Source: Devosia sp.
GTDB taxonomy: Bacteria > Pseudomonadota > Alphaproteobacteria > Rhizobiales > Devosiaceae
Direction: 5' to 3'
NCBI GenBank assembly: GCA_028290225.1
Contig: JAQGKH010000097.1
Span: 1 to 5,202, forward strand
DNA length: 5,202 nt
Part shown: one piece after another, positions 1-5,202 of the stretch
Layout: every line of letters starts with the position of its first letter
Position numbering within the stretch: the first letter of the stretch is position 1
Made by a program: the position numbers and the translations under genes
The notes under the pieces: model-generated
Told to the model about the DNA's origin: nothing
Databases searched by the model: none
The model's input: the letters and a program-made list of their open reading frames with translations, nothing else

Positions 1-771
1 CGGTTCGTTCTGGCTGGGCGCACCGCCGGCAAAGCTCAGCCGCACCCGTTCCGCTGCCGCCGGGGGCACCCCCAGCTGCGTTTCCAGCACGGCGTGCTCG
101 CCTGCCTTGAGGGTCGGCGTGCTCGCCGCCACGCTCCATTCGTAGATGCCCGCGCCCGTGCCATCAAGCAAGGTCACGACCACCGGCGGCACCGCCACCG
201 GCTTGCCGCGCAGCCCGATCAGCTTGGCCGAAACCAGCAGCACTTCCTTGCCGTCCCGCAGGGTGCGCAGCGTTTCCACATCGGCAAAATCGAGCCCGAC
301 CACATTCACCGGCAAGCCGACCGCGCTGTAGATCCCCGCCATGGCGGGATACCGCTCCACGATCGCCACCCGCGCCCAGATCGCCAACACTGCCACCCCC
401 GCCAGTGCCGCTACCCCAAGCACCCGCACCGTGCGGCGCAGGCGTGCCAGCGGCAATCGCTTGTTGATGGCGCTTTGCCGCCGGGTGAAGTTGCGCTGCC
501 GCTCCCGGATCACCGCGGGATCCACCGCGCCCACTACCGCGGGTCTGGGCTTGCCCGGCCCTTCGCCGTTCGCCTCGCGCGCTTCGGCTTCCATAGCCTC
601 GTCGAGGCCGTCTTCGGTCAGGGGGTCGATGATGACCGGCTCGGGCTCGAGCACCGGCTTTTGCCGCCAGGCCTGCTGGCAATGGGCACATTGTACCTTG
701 CGGCCAGTCGCCCCGATGGCCTCATAGGTCACCTGGTACTTGGTTTGGCAATGGGGACAGGTGATGATCAT
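1..771 (-). CDS. MJ0042-type zinc-ribbon, single-pass membrane protein (partial)
   Basis: The reading frame starts at ATG 771-769 and stays open for 257 codons to the window edge, so the C-terminus is missing. It opens with MIITCPHC, followed by VQCAHC. The pairs Cys5/Cys8 and Cys28/Cys31 form the MJ0042 zinc-ribbon knuckles typical of this alphaproteobacterial family, and the family normally begins this close to the first CPxC, which supports the chosen ATG. Residues about 40-100 are acidic and then basic, with low complexity. One hydrophobic helix lies at about 117-133. The remainder, about residues 139-257, resembles the DUF3426-like C-terminal domain that often accompanies this zinc ribbon. 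I infer a cytoplasmic zinc ribbon and a domain outside the inner membrane. No strong Shine-Dalgarno sequence precedes the ATG. The gene is divergent from ftsE, an arrangement known in rhizobia. Its molecular role is unknown; a regulatory role is only a guess. Confidence 0.88.
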   Translation of the reverse strand, partial: MIITCPHCQTKYQVTYEAIGATGRKVQCAHCQQAWRQKPVLEPEPVIIDPLTEDGLDEAMEAEAREANGEGPGKPRPAVVGAVDPAVIRERQRNFTRRQSAINKRLPLARLRRTVRVLGVAALAGVAVLAIWARVAIVERYPAMAGIYSAVGLPVNVVGLDFADVETLRTLRDGKEVLLVSAKLIGLRGKPVAVPPVVVTLLDGTGAGIYEWSVAASTPTLKAGEHAVLETQLGVPPAAAERVRLSFAGGAPSQNEP

Positions 772-821
772 GCGGCCGTCAATCAGCGGGCACCGACGCC
801 CGCCACCAGCCTAGAAGAATG

Positions 822-834
822 GGGTTAAGAACCC
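822..834. repeat. Short palindrome upstream of the zinc-ribbon gene
   Basis: GGGTT-AAG-AACCC is a perfect 5-bp inverted repeat around a 3-bp centre. It lies about 50 bp upstream of the zinc-ribbon start codon, within the divergent region. On the minus strand it contains TTAACC, and a weak -10-like TAGGCT follows at 813-808. It could be a small operator, or it could be chance. The rest of the 772-998 spacer shows no convincing small gene or RNA. Confidence 0.25.
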
Positions 835-930
835 TGAAACCCTCGCGCGATTGCCGGGACGTTCACATTTCAGCCGCTTTCGTCGCGGCAAAAGCCCTCC
901 TCCTCTGCCGCATCCTGGGCCCAGCCCTGT

Positions 931-936
931 TATGGT
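931..936 (+). promoter_or_regulatory. Possible -10 element for the ftsEX operon
   Basis: TATGGT, in the context CTGTTATGGTGCGCC, is the best -10-like hexamer in the spacer ahead of ftsE. It would give a leader of roughly 55 nt. No good -35 hexamer sits 16-18 bp upstream; the nearest candidate, CTGCCG at 905-910, is 20 bp away. The call is therefore weak. Confidence 0.22.
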
Positions 937-981
937 GCGCCAACAGCTGATTCGCGCCCTGCGCCAGCAGCATCCATCAAT

Positions 982-989
982 GGTGGGAG
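982..989 (+). promoter_or_regulatory. Ribosome binding site that fixes the TTG start of ftsE
   Basis: GGTGGGAG carries a GGGAG core (985-989) that ends 9 nt before TTG 999-1001. Reading upstream in the ftsE frame, there is no ATG or GTG before the TGA stop at 948-950. The only nearby ATG (980-982) is out of frame. The site therefore supports initiation at TTG. Confidence 0.6.
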
Positions 990-998
990 CCTGCCGAC

Positions 999-1661
999 TT
1001 GATCGAGTTTTCCGATGTAGGACTGCGCTACGGCAATGGTCCGGAAATCCTCAAGGACCTCACCTTTTCCATCGAGCCCGGCTCGTTCCATTTCCTGACC
1101 GGCCCCTCGGGCGCCGGCAAGACCTCGCTGCTGCGTTTGCTGCTCCTGTCGCTCAAGCCCTCGCGCGGCCGCGTCACCATGTTCGACGAGGATGTGTCCA
1201 GCCTCACCCAGGATCGCCTGCTCCAGATGCGCCGCCATATCGGCATCGTGTTCCAGGAATTCCGGCTGCTCGATCACCTGACCACCTTTGAAAATGTCGC
1301 CCTGCCCTTGCGCGTTCTGGGGCAGCCCGAAAGCGAATACCGCCCCAACGTCACCGAACTGCTCGAATGGGTGGGCTTGGGCGAGCGCATGGATGCGCCC
1401 CCTTCCCTCCTCTCGGGCGGCGAAAAGCAGCGTGCCGCCATTGCCCGCGCCGTGATCGCCCGCCCCAAGGTGCTGCTGGCCGACGAACCCACCGGCAATG
1501 TCGACCCCGAGCTCTCGAGCCGCCTGGTCCACCTTTTTGCCGAGCTCAACCGCACCCTCGGCACCACCATCATCCTGGCGACCCATGAATTGCCATTGCT
1601 CGACCAGTTCCCCTATCCGCGCATGCTCCTGTCCAAGGGGGAGTTGGTGATCCATGATTGA
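999..1661 (+). CDS. ftsE: Cell division ATP-binding protein FtsE
   Basis: This 220-residue ABC ATPase is the cytoplasmic subunit of the FtsEX complex. In characterised bacteria FtsEX works at the divisome and uses ATP hydrolysis to gate periplasmic peptidoglycan hydrolases through FtsX. All the nucleotide-binding elements are present and in order: Walker A GPSGAGKT (35-42), Q-loop glutamine 86 in FQEFRLL, signature LSGGE (138-142), Walker B VLLADEP (158-164) with catalytic Glu163, the D-loop at about 167-169, and the H-loop His196 in ATHE. The length is usual for FtsE, and the aromatic-rich start and the SFHFLTGPSGAGKT region are typical of alphaproteobacterial members. The start is TTG, chosen because no other in-frame start exists after the upstream stop and a good ribosome binding site precedes it. 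The 3' end overlaps ftsX by 8 bp, indicating translational coupling. Other LolD-like ATPases look similar, but the FtsX partner settles the identity. Confidence 0.95.
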   Translation: MIEFSDVGLRYGNGPEILKDLTFSIEPGSFHFLTGPSGAGKTSLLRLLLLSLKPSRGRVTMFDEDVSSLTQDRLLQMRRHIGIVFQEFRLLDHLTTFENVALPLRVLGQPESEYRPNVTELLEWVGLGERMDAPPSLLSGGEKQRAAIARAVIARPKVLLADEPTGNVDPELSSRLVHLFAELNRTLGTTIILATHELPLLDQFPYPRMLLSKGELVIHD

Positions 1662-2586
1662 GCGCTTCCTGGCTTTGATCCCCCGCCGCGTCGGCGGCGC
1701 CGCGCCCATCGTGCCTGAACGCAGCGTTGCCGGCCGCACGCTGCTGTTGATGATCACCATCATGAGCTTCTTGTCGGCAGTGACCCTGGGCGGGGTGGTG
1801 CTGGTGCAAAAATCGGCGATTGCCTGGTCCTCCGATGTGGGCCGCGAAGTCACCATCCAGATCCGCCCCGTCCAAGGCGAGGTGATGGAAAGCAATCTGC
1901 GCACCGCCGTATCCTTGGCCCAGGCTACCCCCGGCGTTTCGGGCGCCCGCGCGCTGACGCTCGAGGAAAGCCAGAAGCTGCTCGAGCCCTGGCTCGGCGC
2001 CGGCCTCGATCTGACCGCCATCGAGGTGCCGCGCCTTGTTGTCGTGCAGCTGGCCGATCCGGTGGATGCCGATATCGAAAAGCTCGGCCGCGATCTCGAA
2101 GCAGTCAAGGGCGCGAGCCTTGATACCCACGCCGCCTGGCGCCAGCAGCTCAACACCATGGCCGGCACCATCGTGTTTTCCGGGCTGATGATCCTGGCCC
2201 TGATCGGCCTTGCCACCATGCTCGCCATCATCTTCGCCACCCGCGGCGCCATGGCAACCAATCGCGAGATCGTCGATGTGCTCCATTATATCGGGGCCTC
2301 CAACAAGTTCATTGCCGGGGAATTCCAGGGACGCTTCTTGTCCATCGGCCTGCAAGGCGGGCTGCTCGGCGCCGTTGCCGCGGTGTTGTTCTTCATGCTG
2401 ATCGGCACGGCTGCGGGCAACATGCTGTCCAACCAGGCCAGTGCCCAGTTCGGCGTCCTGTTCGGGCGCTTCGCCCTGGGGTGGGATGGCATGTTCGGCA
2501 TCATCCTGGTGGTGCCCGCCATCGCGGCCTTGACCGCGGTGACCTCGCGCCACACTGTCCGGCGCTATTTGAGCCAAACCTCCTGA
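1654..2586 (+). CDS. ftsX: Cell division membrane protein FtsX
   Basis: This 310-residue inner-membrane protein is the permease-like partner of FtsE. It has the expected type VII ABC topology. A short cytoplasmic N-terminus is followed by TM1 at about 29-51. A periplasmic domain of about 118 residues (52-170) is the part that in other bacteria contacts hydrolase activators. TM2 is at about 171-194. A cytoplasmic coupling segment with the conserved-looking EIVDVLHYIGAS (205-216) comes next, then TM3 at about 229-251 and TM4 at about 278-297, with a basic cytoplasmic tail. The periplasmic domain shows a recognisable P-G-V-S-x-A segment (93-98) like other FtsX proteins. The ATG lies inside the end of ftsE, so translation is probably coupled. 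Which periplasmic hydrolase or activator it controls cannot be told from this window. Confidence 0.93.
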   Translation: MIERFLALIPRRVGGAAPIVPERSVAGRTLLLMITIMSFLSAVTLGGVVLVQKSAIAWSSDVGREVTIQIRPVQGEVMESNLRTAVSLAQATPGVSGARALTLEESQKLLEPWLGAGLDLTAIEVPRLVVVQLADPVDADIEKLGRDLEAVKGASLDTHAAWRQQLNTMAGTIVFSGLMILALIGLATMLAIIFATRGAMATNREIVDVLHYIGASNKFIAGEFQGRFLSIGLQGGLLGAVAAVLFFMLIGTAAGNMLSNQASAQFGVLFGRFALGWDGMFGIILVVPAIAALTAVTSRHTVRRYLSQTS

Positions 2587-2636
2587 GACCCGCAACTGCT
2601 TCCGTCGGGGAGCGGGCTCGGGCAATGCGGGGCAAT

Positions 2637-2641
2637 GGAGG
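2637..2641 (+). promoter_or_regulatory. Ribosome binding site that decides the plsC start
   Basis: GGAGG ends 10 nt before ATG 2652-2654. A second in-frame ATG at 2625-2627 would add 9 residues (MRGNGGPFR) and has only GGGGAG (2607-2612) at a 12-nt distance. The downstream start, with the better-spaced site and the hydrophobic MVFIQAIRS start, is preferred. Confidence 0.5.
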
Positions 2642-2651
2642 CCCCTTTCGC

Positions 2652-3464
2652 ATGGTCTTTATTCAGGCGATCCGGTCGATCCTGTTTTACCTGCTGTTTA
2701 TCGGGCAAACCGTGCTGGTTGCCCTTTCCATCGGTACCATCGCCTTGTTCACGCGCCTGCGGCGTACCCCCGCTAGCTGGGCGATCGCCGTGTACTGGTG
2801 CCGCTCCAACCTGGCGATGCTGCGCTGGATTACTGGCGTCAAGACCGAGGTATCGGGAGCCGAGAACATCCCGCCGGGGGGCTGCATCATCGCCGCCAAG
2901 CACCAGAGCGATTGGGACGTCTTCGCCATTTTCCCCTATACCGGCCGGCCCGCCTATGTCGTCAAGAAGGAGCTGATGCGCATCCCCTTCTTTGGCTGGG
3001 CGGCTCGTTCGCTCGACTGCATCGCCGTGGATCGCAAGCGCGGCGCCGAGGCCATTCCCCTGATGATGGCCGAAGCCCGCGCCGCCGTTGACCGGGGCTG
3101 CCGCATCGTGATCTTCCCCGAAGGCACCCGCCGCGCCCCTCTTGATCGGGCGCAATATCGCCAGGGTGTGGTGCGCCTCTACAATGAACTCAATGTGCCG
3201 GTGGTCCCCGTCGCCCTCAATTCCGGCCTGTTCTGGGGCCGCAACAGTCCCCTGATCTGGCCCGGCACCGCCCAGGCGCGCTTCCTGCCCCCCATTCAGC
3301 CGGGCCTGCCGCCTGCCGAGTTCCTCGAACGACTCAAAAATGCCATCGAGACCGATTCTGATGAACTGATTCTCGCGGCAGTGGACGAGGGAATTGCCCG
3401 CCCGATCGACTCCAGGTTGCGCCAGCGCCTTGAAGAGCGAAAAGCGGCAAAACCCCAGATATAG
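2652..3464 (+). CDS. plsC: 1-acyl-sn-glycerol-3-phosphate acyltransferase (PlsC family)
   Basis: This 270-residue enzyme is predicted to acylate lysophosphatidic acid at sn-2, giving phosphatidic acid, the precursor of membrane phospholipids, at the inner membrane. An N-terminal hydrophobic segment (about 10-33) anchors it. The acyltransferase blocks follow in order: KHQSDWD with catalytic His84 and Asp89 (HX4D), a VDRKRG block (126-131), FPEGTR (155-160) for glycerophosphate binding, and VPVVPVALNSG (182-192). The C-terminus is basic (RQRLEERKAAK). The length is slightly above the usual 240-260. The gene starts 65 bp after ftsX on the same strand with no visible terminator between, so co-transcription is likely. 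In many rhizobia a ydcF-like gene lies between ftsX and plsC; it is absent here. An alternative start at 2625 would give 279 residues. The acyl donor (acyl-ACP or acyl-CoA) and the exact lysolipid are not shown by sequence, and some PlsC paralogues act on other lysolipids. Confidence 0.92.
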   Translation: MVFIQAIRSILFYLLFIGQTVLVALSIGTIALFTRLRRTPASWAIAVYWCRSNLAMLRWITGVKTEVSGAENIPPGGCIIAAKHQSDWDVFAIFPYTGRPAYVVKKELMRIPFFGWAARSLDCIAVDRKRGAEAIPLMMAEARAAVDRGCRIVIFPEGTRRAPLDRAQYRQGVVRLYNELNVPVVPVALNSGLFWGRNSPLIWPGTAQARFLPPIQPGLPPAEFLERLKNAIETDSDELILAAVDEGIARPIDSRLRQRLEERKAAKPQI

Positions 3465-3494
3465 GGCCGTTTTCCAGCCGAAGGCTATATCTGG
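3455..3494. repeat. Perfect 10-bp inverted repeat spanning the plsC stop codon
   Basis: CCAGATATAG (3455-3464) and CTATATCTGG (3485-3494) are exact reverse complements separated by 20 nt. The left arm ends with the plsC stop codon TAG. In RNA this forms a 10-bp, mostly A-U stem, with a possible small GGC/GCC pairing inside the loop. No U-tract follows, so it is not a classical intrinsic terminator. It could be a 3'-end stabilising hairpin, a Rho-assisted end, or a protein binding site. Confidence 0.6.
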
Positions 3495-3513
3495 TGACCC
3501 TGCTGCCGGAACG

Positions 3514-3542
3514 TTGACTTGGCTAAAGTTTTGTTCTAATTT
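3514..3542 (+). promoter_or_regulatory. Sigma-70-type promoter for the 114-residue protein gene
   Basis: TTGACT (3514-3519, -35) and TAATTT (3537-3542, -10) are separated by exactly 17 bp. Transcription would begin near 3549, about 24 nt before the ATG at 3573. The -10 hexamer lies in the centre of the LexA-type box, the arrangement expected for direct repression by blocking RNA polymerase. It is the best-formed promoter in the window. Confidence 0.65.
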
Positions 3543-3547
3543 TGTTC
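3533..3547 (+). promoter_or_regulatory. LexA (SOS) operator, GTTC-N7-GTTC
   Basis: GTTC (3533-3536), seven bases TAATTTT, and GTTC (3544-3547) match the alphaproteobacterial LexA box GTTC-N7-GTTC exactly. The repeat extends further: TTTTGTTCTA occurs at 3529-3538 and again at 3540-3549, an 11-bp period. The site overlaps the -10 region of a good promoter and sits 26 bp ahead of a start codon. That position argues against a chance match. LexA binding itself is inferred from the motif. Confidence 0.75.
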
Positions 3548-3572
3548 TATTCGCAGCTGGGACATCGTCCAA

Positions 3573-3917
3573 ATGGCACCGTCCGCCGACATCAGAGTTT
3601 TGGGTACCCGCATTGAGCGCGCCACGCTTTGGCAAGGCCGCTCGGGCCGCGTTTATGAGCTGCAAAGCGAAAGCTTCGAGAAATTCTCGGTGGCCGATGA
3701 CAATCTTTACCTGGTTGCCAAGGGCGGGCACGCTCTCTGGGTCGGCTCCACCGAGGAACTGGTGAGCGATCCACTCAGCCGTACGCGCTTCCGACTGGCC
3801 CTGGATTGTGCCGATCGGGTTTTTCGGGTGCGCAGCCCCGGCGCCGCCAATGAGCGCCTGAGCACACTCTGGGATCTGGAAGGGGCGGCCCCGCTCCTCA
3901 CGCGTTCGGCCGCCTAA
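3573..3917 (+). CDS. Uncharacterised 114-residue protein, putatively SOS-regulated
   Basis: I do not recognise the family of this small protein. It has no signal peptide, no membrane helix and no obvious metal or catalytic motif; there is one cysteine (Cys79). The central part looks like a compact soluble fold rich in beta strands: GRVYEL (25-30), then LYLVAKGGHALWVGS (45-59), then a probable helix with SRTRFRLALDCADRVFRV (69-86), and finally LSTLWDLEGA (96-105). The start is ATG 3573, with GGGA (3559-3562) 10 nt upstream. An in-frame TAA at 3537-3539 rules out a longer N-terminus. Codon use matches its neighbours, so it is not obviously acquired. It has its own promoter with an overlapping LexA-type box, so induction after DNA damage is the likely regulation. 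Its stop overlaps that of the convergent ChaC gene. A DNA-damage or division-checkpoint role is possible but is only inferred from regulation and neighbours. Confidence 0.8.
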   Translation: MAPSADIRVLGTRIERATLWQGRSGRVYELQSESFEKFSVADDNLYLVAKGGHALWVGSTEELVSDPLSRTRFRLALDCADRVFRVRSPGAANERLSTLWDLEGAAPLLTRSAA

Positions 3918-4465
3918 GCCTCGCCCACCCCGTTCTCGCGCGCGAGCAGCGCCGCCAGCGCCATCACCTGCCGGTCCTTGATCCCCAGCTCGGCCAGGTG
4001 CCGGGCGGTATTGAGCACGTAATCCACATTGCGTCCCGAAACGCCGGCACTGCGCCGCACCATTTCCAGTTGCCGCTCCAGCGGCAGCCTTCCCGCATAT
4101 TGCGGGTGCCGCTCATCCACCACGAAAGCCAGCGCCGCAACGGTCCGCCCATCCGCCAATCGCACCGGGCGCATCACATCCCGGTACACGCTGGTGACCT
4201 GCTCACGCTCCTGCAGATAGGCCAGCACATCAGCCCACGCGCTGTCGGCAACCTCGAACACCATGCCCCGGCATGATCCGCCCCGCGCCAGGCCGAACAC
4301 CAGTCCGGGCTGTTCGGGCGTGCCACGATGATGGAAGCTGTAGATCGACAAGGCCCGATGCGCGCCCCCCAGCAATCCCCCTTGCGCCGAAACAAAGGGA
4401 AAACCTGGGTTCCAGATCAGCGAGCCATAGCCGAACACCCAATGGGTAGGGGAAGCGTTGTTCAT
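3914..4465 (-). CDS. ChaC-like gamma-glutamylcyclotransferase
   Basis: This 183-residue cytoplasmic enzyme belongs to the ChaC family, which cleaves the gamma-glutamyl bond of glutathione to give 5-oxoproline and Cys-Gly. The N-terminus carries the substrate-binding loop VFGYGSLIWNPGF (10-22), with GYGSL at 12-16. The segment YLQEREQVTSVY (83-94) contains Glu88, which matches the catalytic glutamate of the family's RE motif. YVLNTARHLAELGI (149-162) is the usual C-terminal helix. The length is normal for ChaC proteins. The start is ATG 4465-4463, just ahead of the conserved core; the frame is open further upstream but reads through the neighbouring DUF2125 gene. A G-rich stretch precedes the ATG, but it is a poor Shine-Dalgarno sequence. 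The stop codon TAG (3916-3914) overlaps the TAA of the convergent unknown gene. Substrate specificity for glutathione is a family inference. Confidence 0.9.
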   Translation of the reverse strand: MNNASPTHWVFGYGSLIWNPGFPFVSAQGGLLGGAHRALSIYSFHHRGTPEQPGLVFGLARGGSCRGMVFEVADSAWADVLAYLQEREQVTSVYRDVMRPVRLADGRTVAALAFVVDERHPQYAGRLPLERQLEMVRRSAGVSGRNVDYVLNTARHLAELGIKDRQVMALAALLARENGVGEA

Positions 4466-4471
4466 GCCCCC

Positions 4472-4500
4472 CGCTTGCACCGCCCCAAGCCATCCGTCAA
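4472..4500 (-). promoter_or_regulatory. Weak candidate promoter for the ChaC-like gene
   Basis: On the minus strand TTGACG (4500-4495) is a good -35 hexamer. The hexamer 17 bp further (CAAGCG, 4477-4472) is a poor -10. If real, transcription would begin close to the ATG at 4465, giving almost no leader. Confidence 0.22.
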
Positions 4501-4531
4501 CGCTGCCGCACCGCCAAGGCAACAACTTCGC

Positions 4532-4560
4532 TTGGGCTTGGCGTGCCCCGCCGCTAGAAA
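4532..4560 (+). promoter_or_regulatory. Candidate promoter for the DUF2125 gene
   Basis: TTGGGC (4532-4537) and TAGAAA (4555-4560) are 17 bp apart. Transcription would start about 7 nt after the -10, at or just before the ATG at 4568, which would leave a leaderless or nearly leaderless mRNA. There is no convincing Shine-Dalgarno sequence before the ATG, which fits that reading. Confidence 0.35.
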
Positions 4561-4567
4561 GACAGCC

Positions 4568-5202
4568 ATGAGCAAGCGAATCATCATTGTCATCCTGGTC
4601 GTGGTCACCCTTGTCGTGGTCTGGACTGCCGCCTGGTTTGTGGTCGCCGGTCAGGTGCGGGGCCAGGTCGCCGCGCTGGCGCAGGCCGATGGCATCACCA
4701 CCCCGCGCCTCACCTGCGAACACCTCGATGTGACGGGCTTCCCCTTCCGCTTCGATGTGGATTGCAGCCCCGCCCACATCACCAGCGCCGATGTCACGGC
4801 CATCGTAGCGGGCCTGCGCGCCAGCGTCCTGGTGTACCGACCAACCCATCTGCTGGCCTCGGCCTTGGGCCCCGTGAGCATCAGCGATGCCTTCACCGGC
4901 TCGCGTAATTCCCTCACCTGGTCGGGTCTTGAAGCCAGCCTGCGCCTGGATGACTGGCGCATTTCGCGCTTTTCGGTTTCCGCCCATGATCTGGCCTGGA
5001 CCGATACGCTGCTGGGCGAAACGCCCATCGCCAATGCCGGCCTGGTGGAATTGCACCTGCTCGACATTCCCGAGCAGCATGATCCCGAGCGCAACCTTGC
5101 TGCCCTTGCCGGCTATCTTCGCGCCCAGGGCGTGGTCTATCCCGGCCTCACCCTGACCGACACATCAAGCGAAGCCGAACTCGAACTCACGGGCCTGCCC
5201 GA
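4568..5202 (+). CDS. DUF2125 domain membrane-anchored protein (partial)
   Basis: The frame begins at ATG 4568-4570 and runs 211 codons to the window edge, so the C-terminus is missing. Residues about 4-27 form a long hydrophobic helix rich in Ile/Val after a short basic start (MSKR). This is a signal anchor that would leave the rest in the periplasm. The segment from Cys50 to Cys66, containing GFPFRFDVDC (57-66), is the hallmark of DUF2125 proteins of alphaproteobacteria, where a first cysteine, a G-[FY]-P-F-R-F motif and a second cysteine recur; the two cysteines could form a disulfide. The rest alternates hydrophobic and polar residues, as expected for extended beta structure, with SLTWSGLEASLRL and similar strands. 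The function of the family is not established. The gene is divergent from the ChaC-like gene across 102 bp. Confidence 0.85.
   Translation, partial: MSKRIIIVILVVVTLVVVWTAAWFVVAGQVRGQVAALAQADGITTPRLTCEHLDVTGFPFRFDVDCSPAHITSADVTAIVAGLRASVLVYRPTHLLASALGPVSISDAFTGSRNSLTWSGLEASLRLDDWRISRFSVSAHDLAWTDTLLGETPIANAGLVELHLLDIPEQHDPERNLAALAGYLRAQGVVYPGLTLTDTSSEAELELTGLP

Noticed and set aside
3..10. Two GTTC motifs near the left edge as a second LexA box
   Set aside because: They are adjacent with no seven-base spacer and lie inside the coding part of the zinc-ribbon gene.
94..828. Plus-strand 244-codon frame opposite the zinc-ribbon gene
   Set aside because: The translation is a His/Arg/Pro-rich shadow, while the minus strand shows a clear zinc ribbon and membrane helix.
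930..2261. Long minus-strand open frame of 443 codons opposite ftsE and ftsX, and similar long frames at 1570-2625 and 2565-3731
   Set aside because: These are shadows caused by high GC content. Their translations are low-complexity or lack any motif, while the plus strand carries unmistakable FtsE, FtsX and PlsC.
3455..3494. Inverted repeat as a Rho-independent terminator
   Set aside because: The stem is AU-rich with a 20-nt loop and no U-run follows, so the standard terminator criteria fail; it is listed as a repeat instead.
3394..3765. Plus-strand 123-codon frame bridging plsC and the unknown gene
   Set aside because: It overlaps plsC out of frame, runs through the promoter and LexA box, and is out of frame with the better supported 114-residue gene.
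4466..5080. Upstream extension of the ChaC-like frame to 388 codons
   Set aside because: The extra part lies opposite the DUF2125 gene and has no conserved content. The ChaC core begins right after ATG 4465.

Overview
The window reads as chromosomal core DNA from a GC-rich alphaproteobacterium, most likely of the Hyphomicrobiales (rhizobial/Devosia-like) group. The lineage is inferred from three things. The gene order is zinc-ribbon protein / ftsE-ftsX / plsC / gamma-glutamylcyclotransferase / DUF2125. Codons are strongly GC-biased at third positions. One operator has the alphaproteobacterial GTTC-N7-GTTC LexA form. No tRNA, rRNA, insertion sequence, CRISPR array or phage gene was seen.

Layout. 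Positions 1-771 (minus strand, cut by the left edge) encode a membrane-anchored MJ0042-type zinc-ribbon protein. A 227-bp divergent intergenic region (772-998) follows. Then ftsE (999-1661, TTG start) and ftsX (1654-2586) overlap by 8 bp, and a PlsC-type lysophosphatidate acyltransferase (2652-3464) lies 65 bp further on, probably in the same operon. A perfect 10-bp inverted repeat sits on the plsC stop codon. After it comes a well-formed sigma-70 promoter whose -10 element lies inside a perfect LexA-type box, driving a 114-residue protein of unknown function (3573-3917). That gene converges with a ChaC-like gamma-glutamylcyclotransferase (minus strand, 3914-4465), and their stop codons overlap. 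A 102-bp divergent spacer leads to a DUF2125 membrane-anchored protein (4568 to beyond the right edge).

How the parts fit together. FtsEX is the ABC-type divisome complex that couples ATP hydrolysis in the cytoplasm to activation of peptidoglycan hydrolases in the periplasm. PlsC makes phosphatidic acid for new membrane. The first block is therefore a cell-envelope and division operon. The unexpected element is the putative SOS operator 108 bp beyond plsC. It makes the small unknown protein a candidate DNA-damage-inducible gene beside division and envelope genes. This is the observation most worth following up. The rest is well-conserved housekeeping content.
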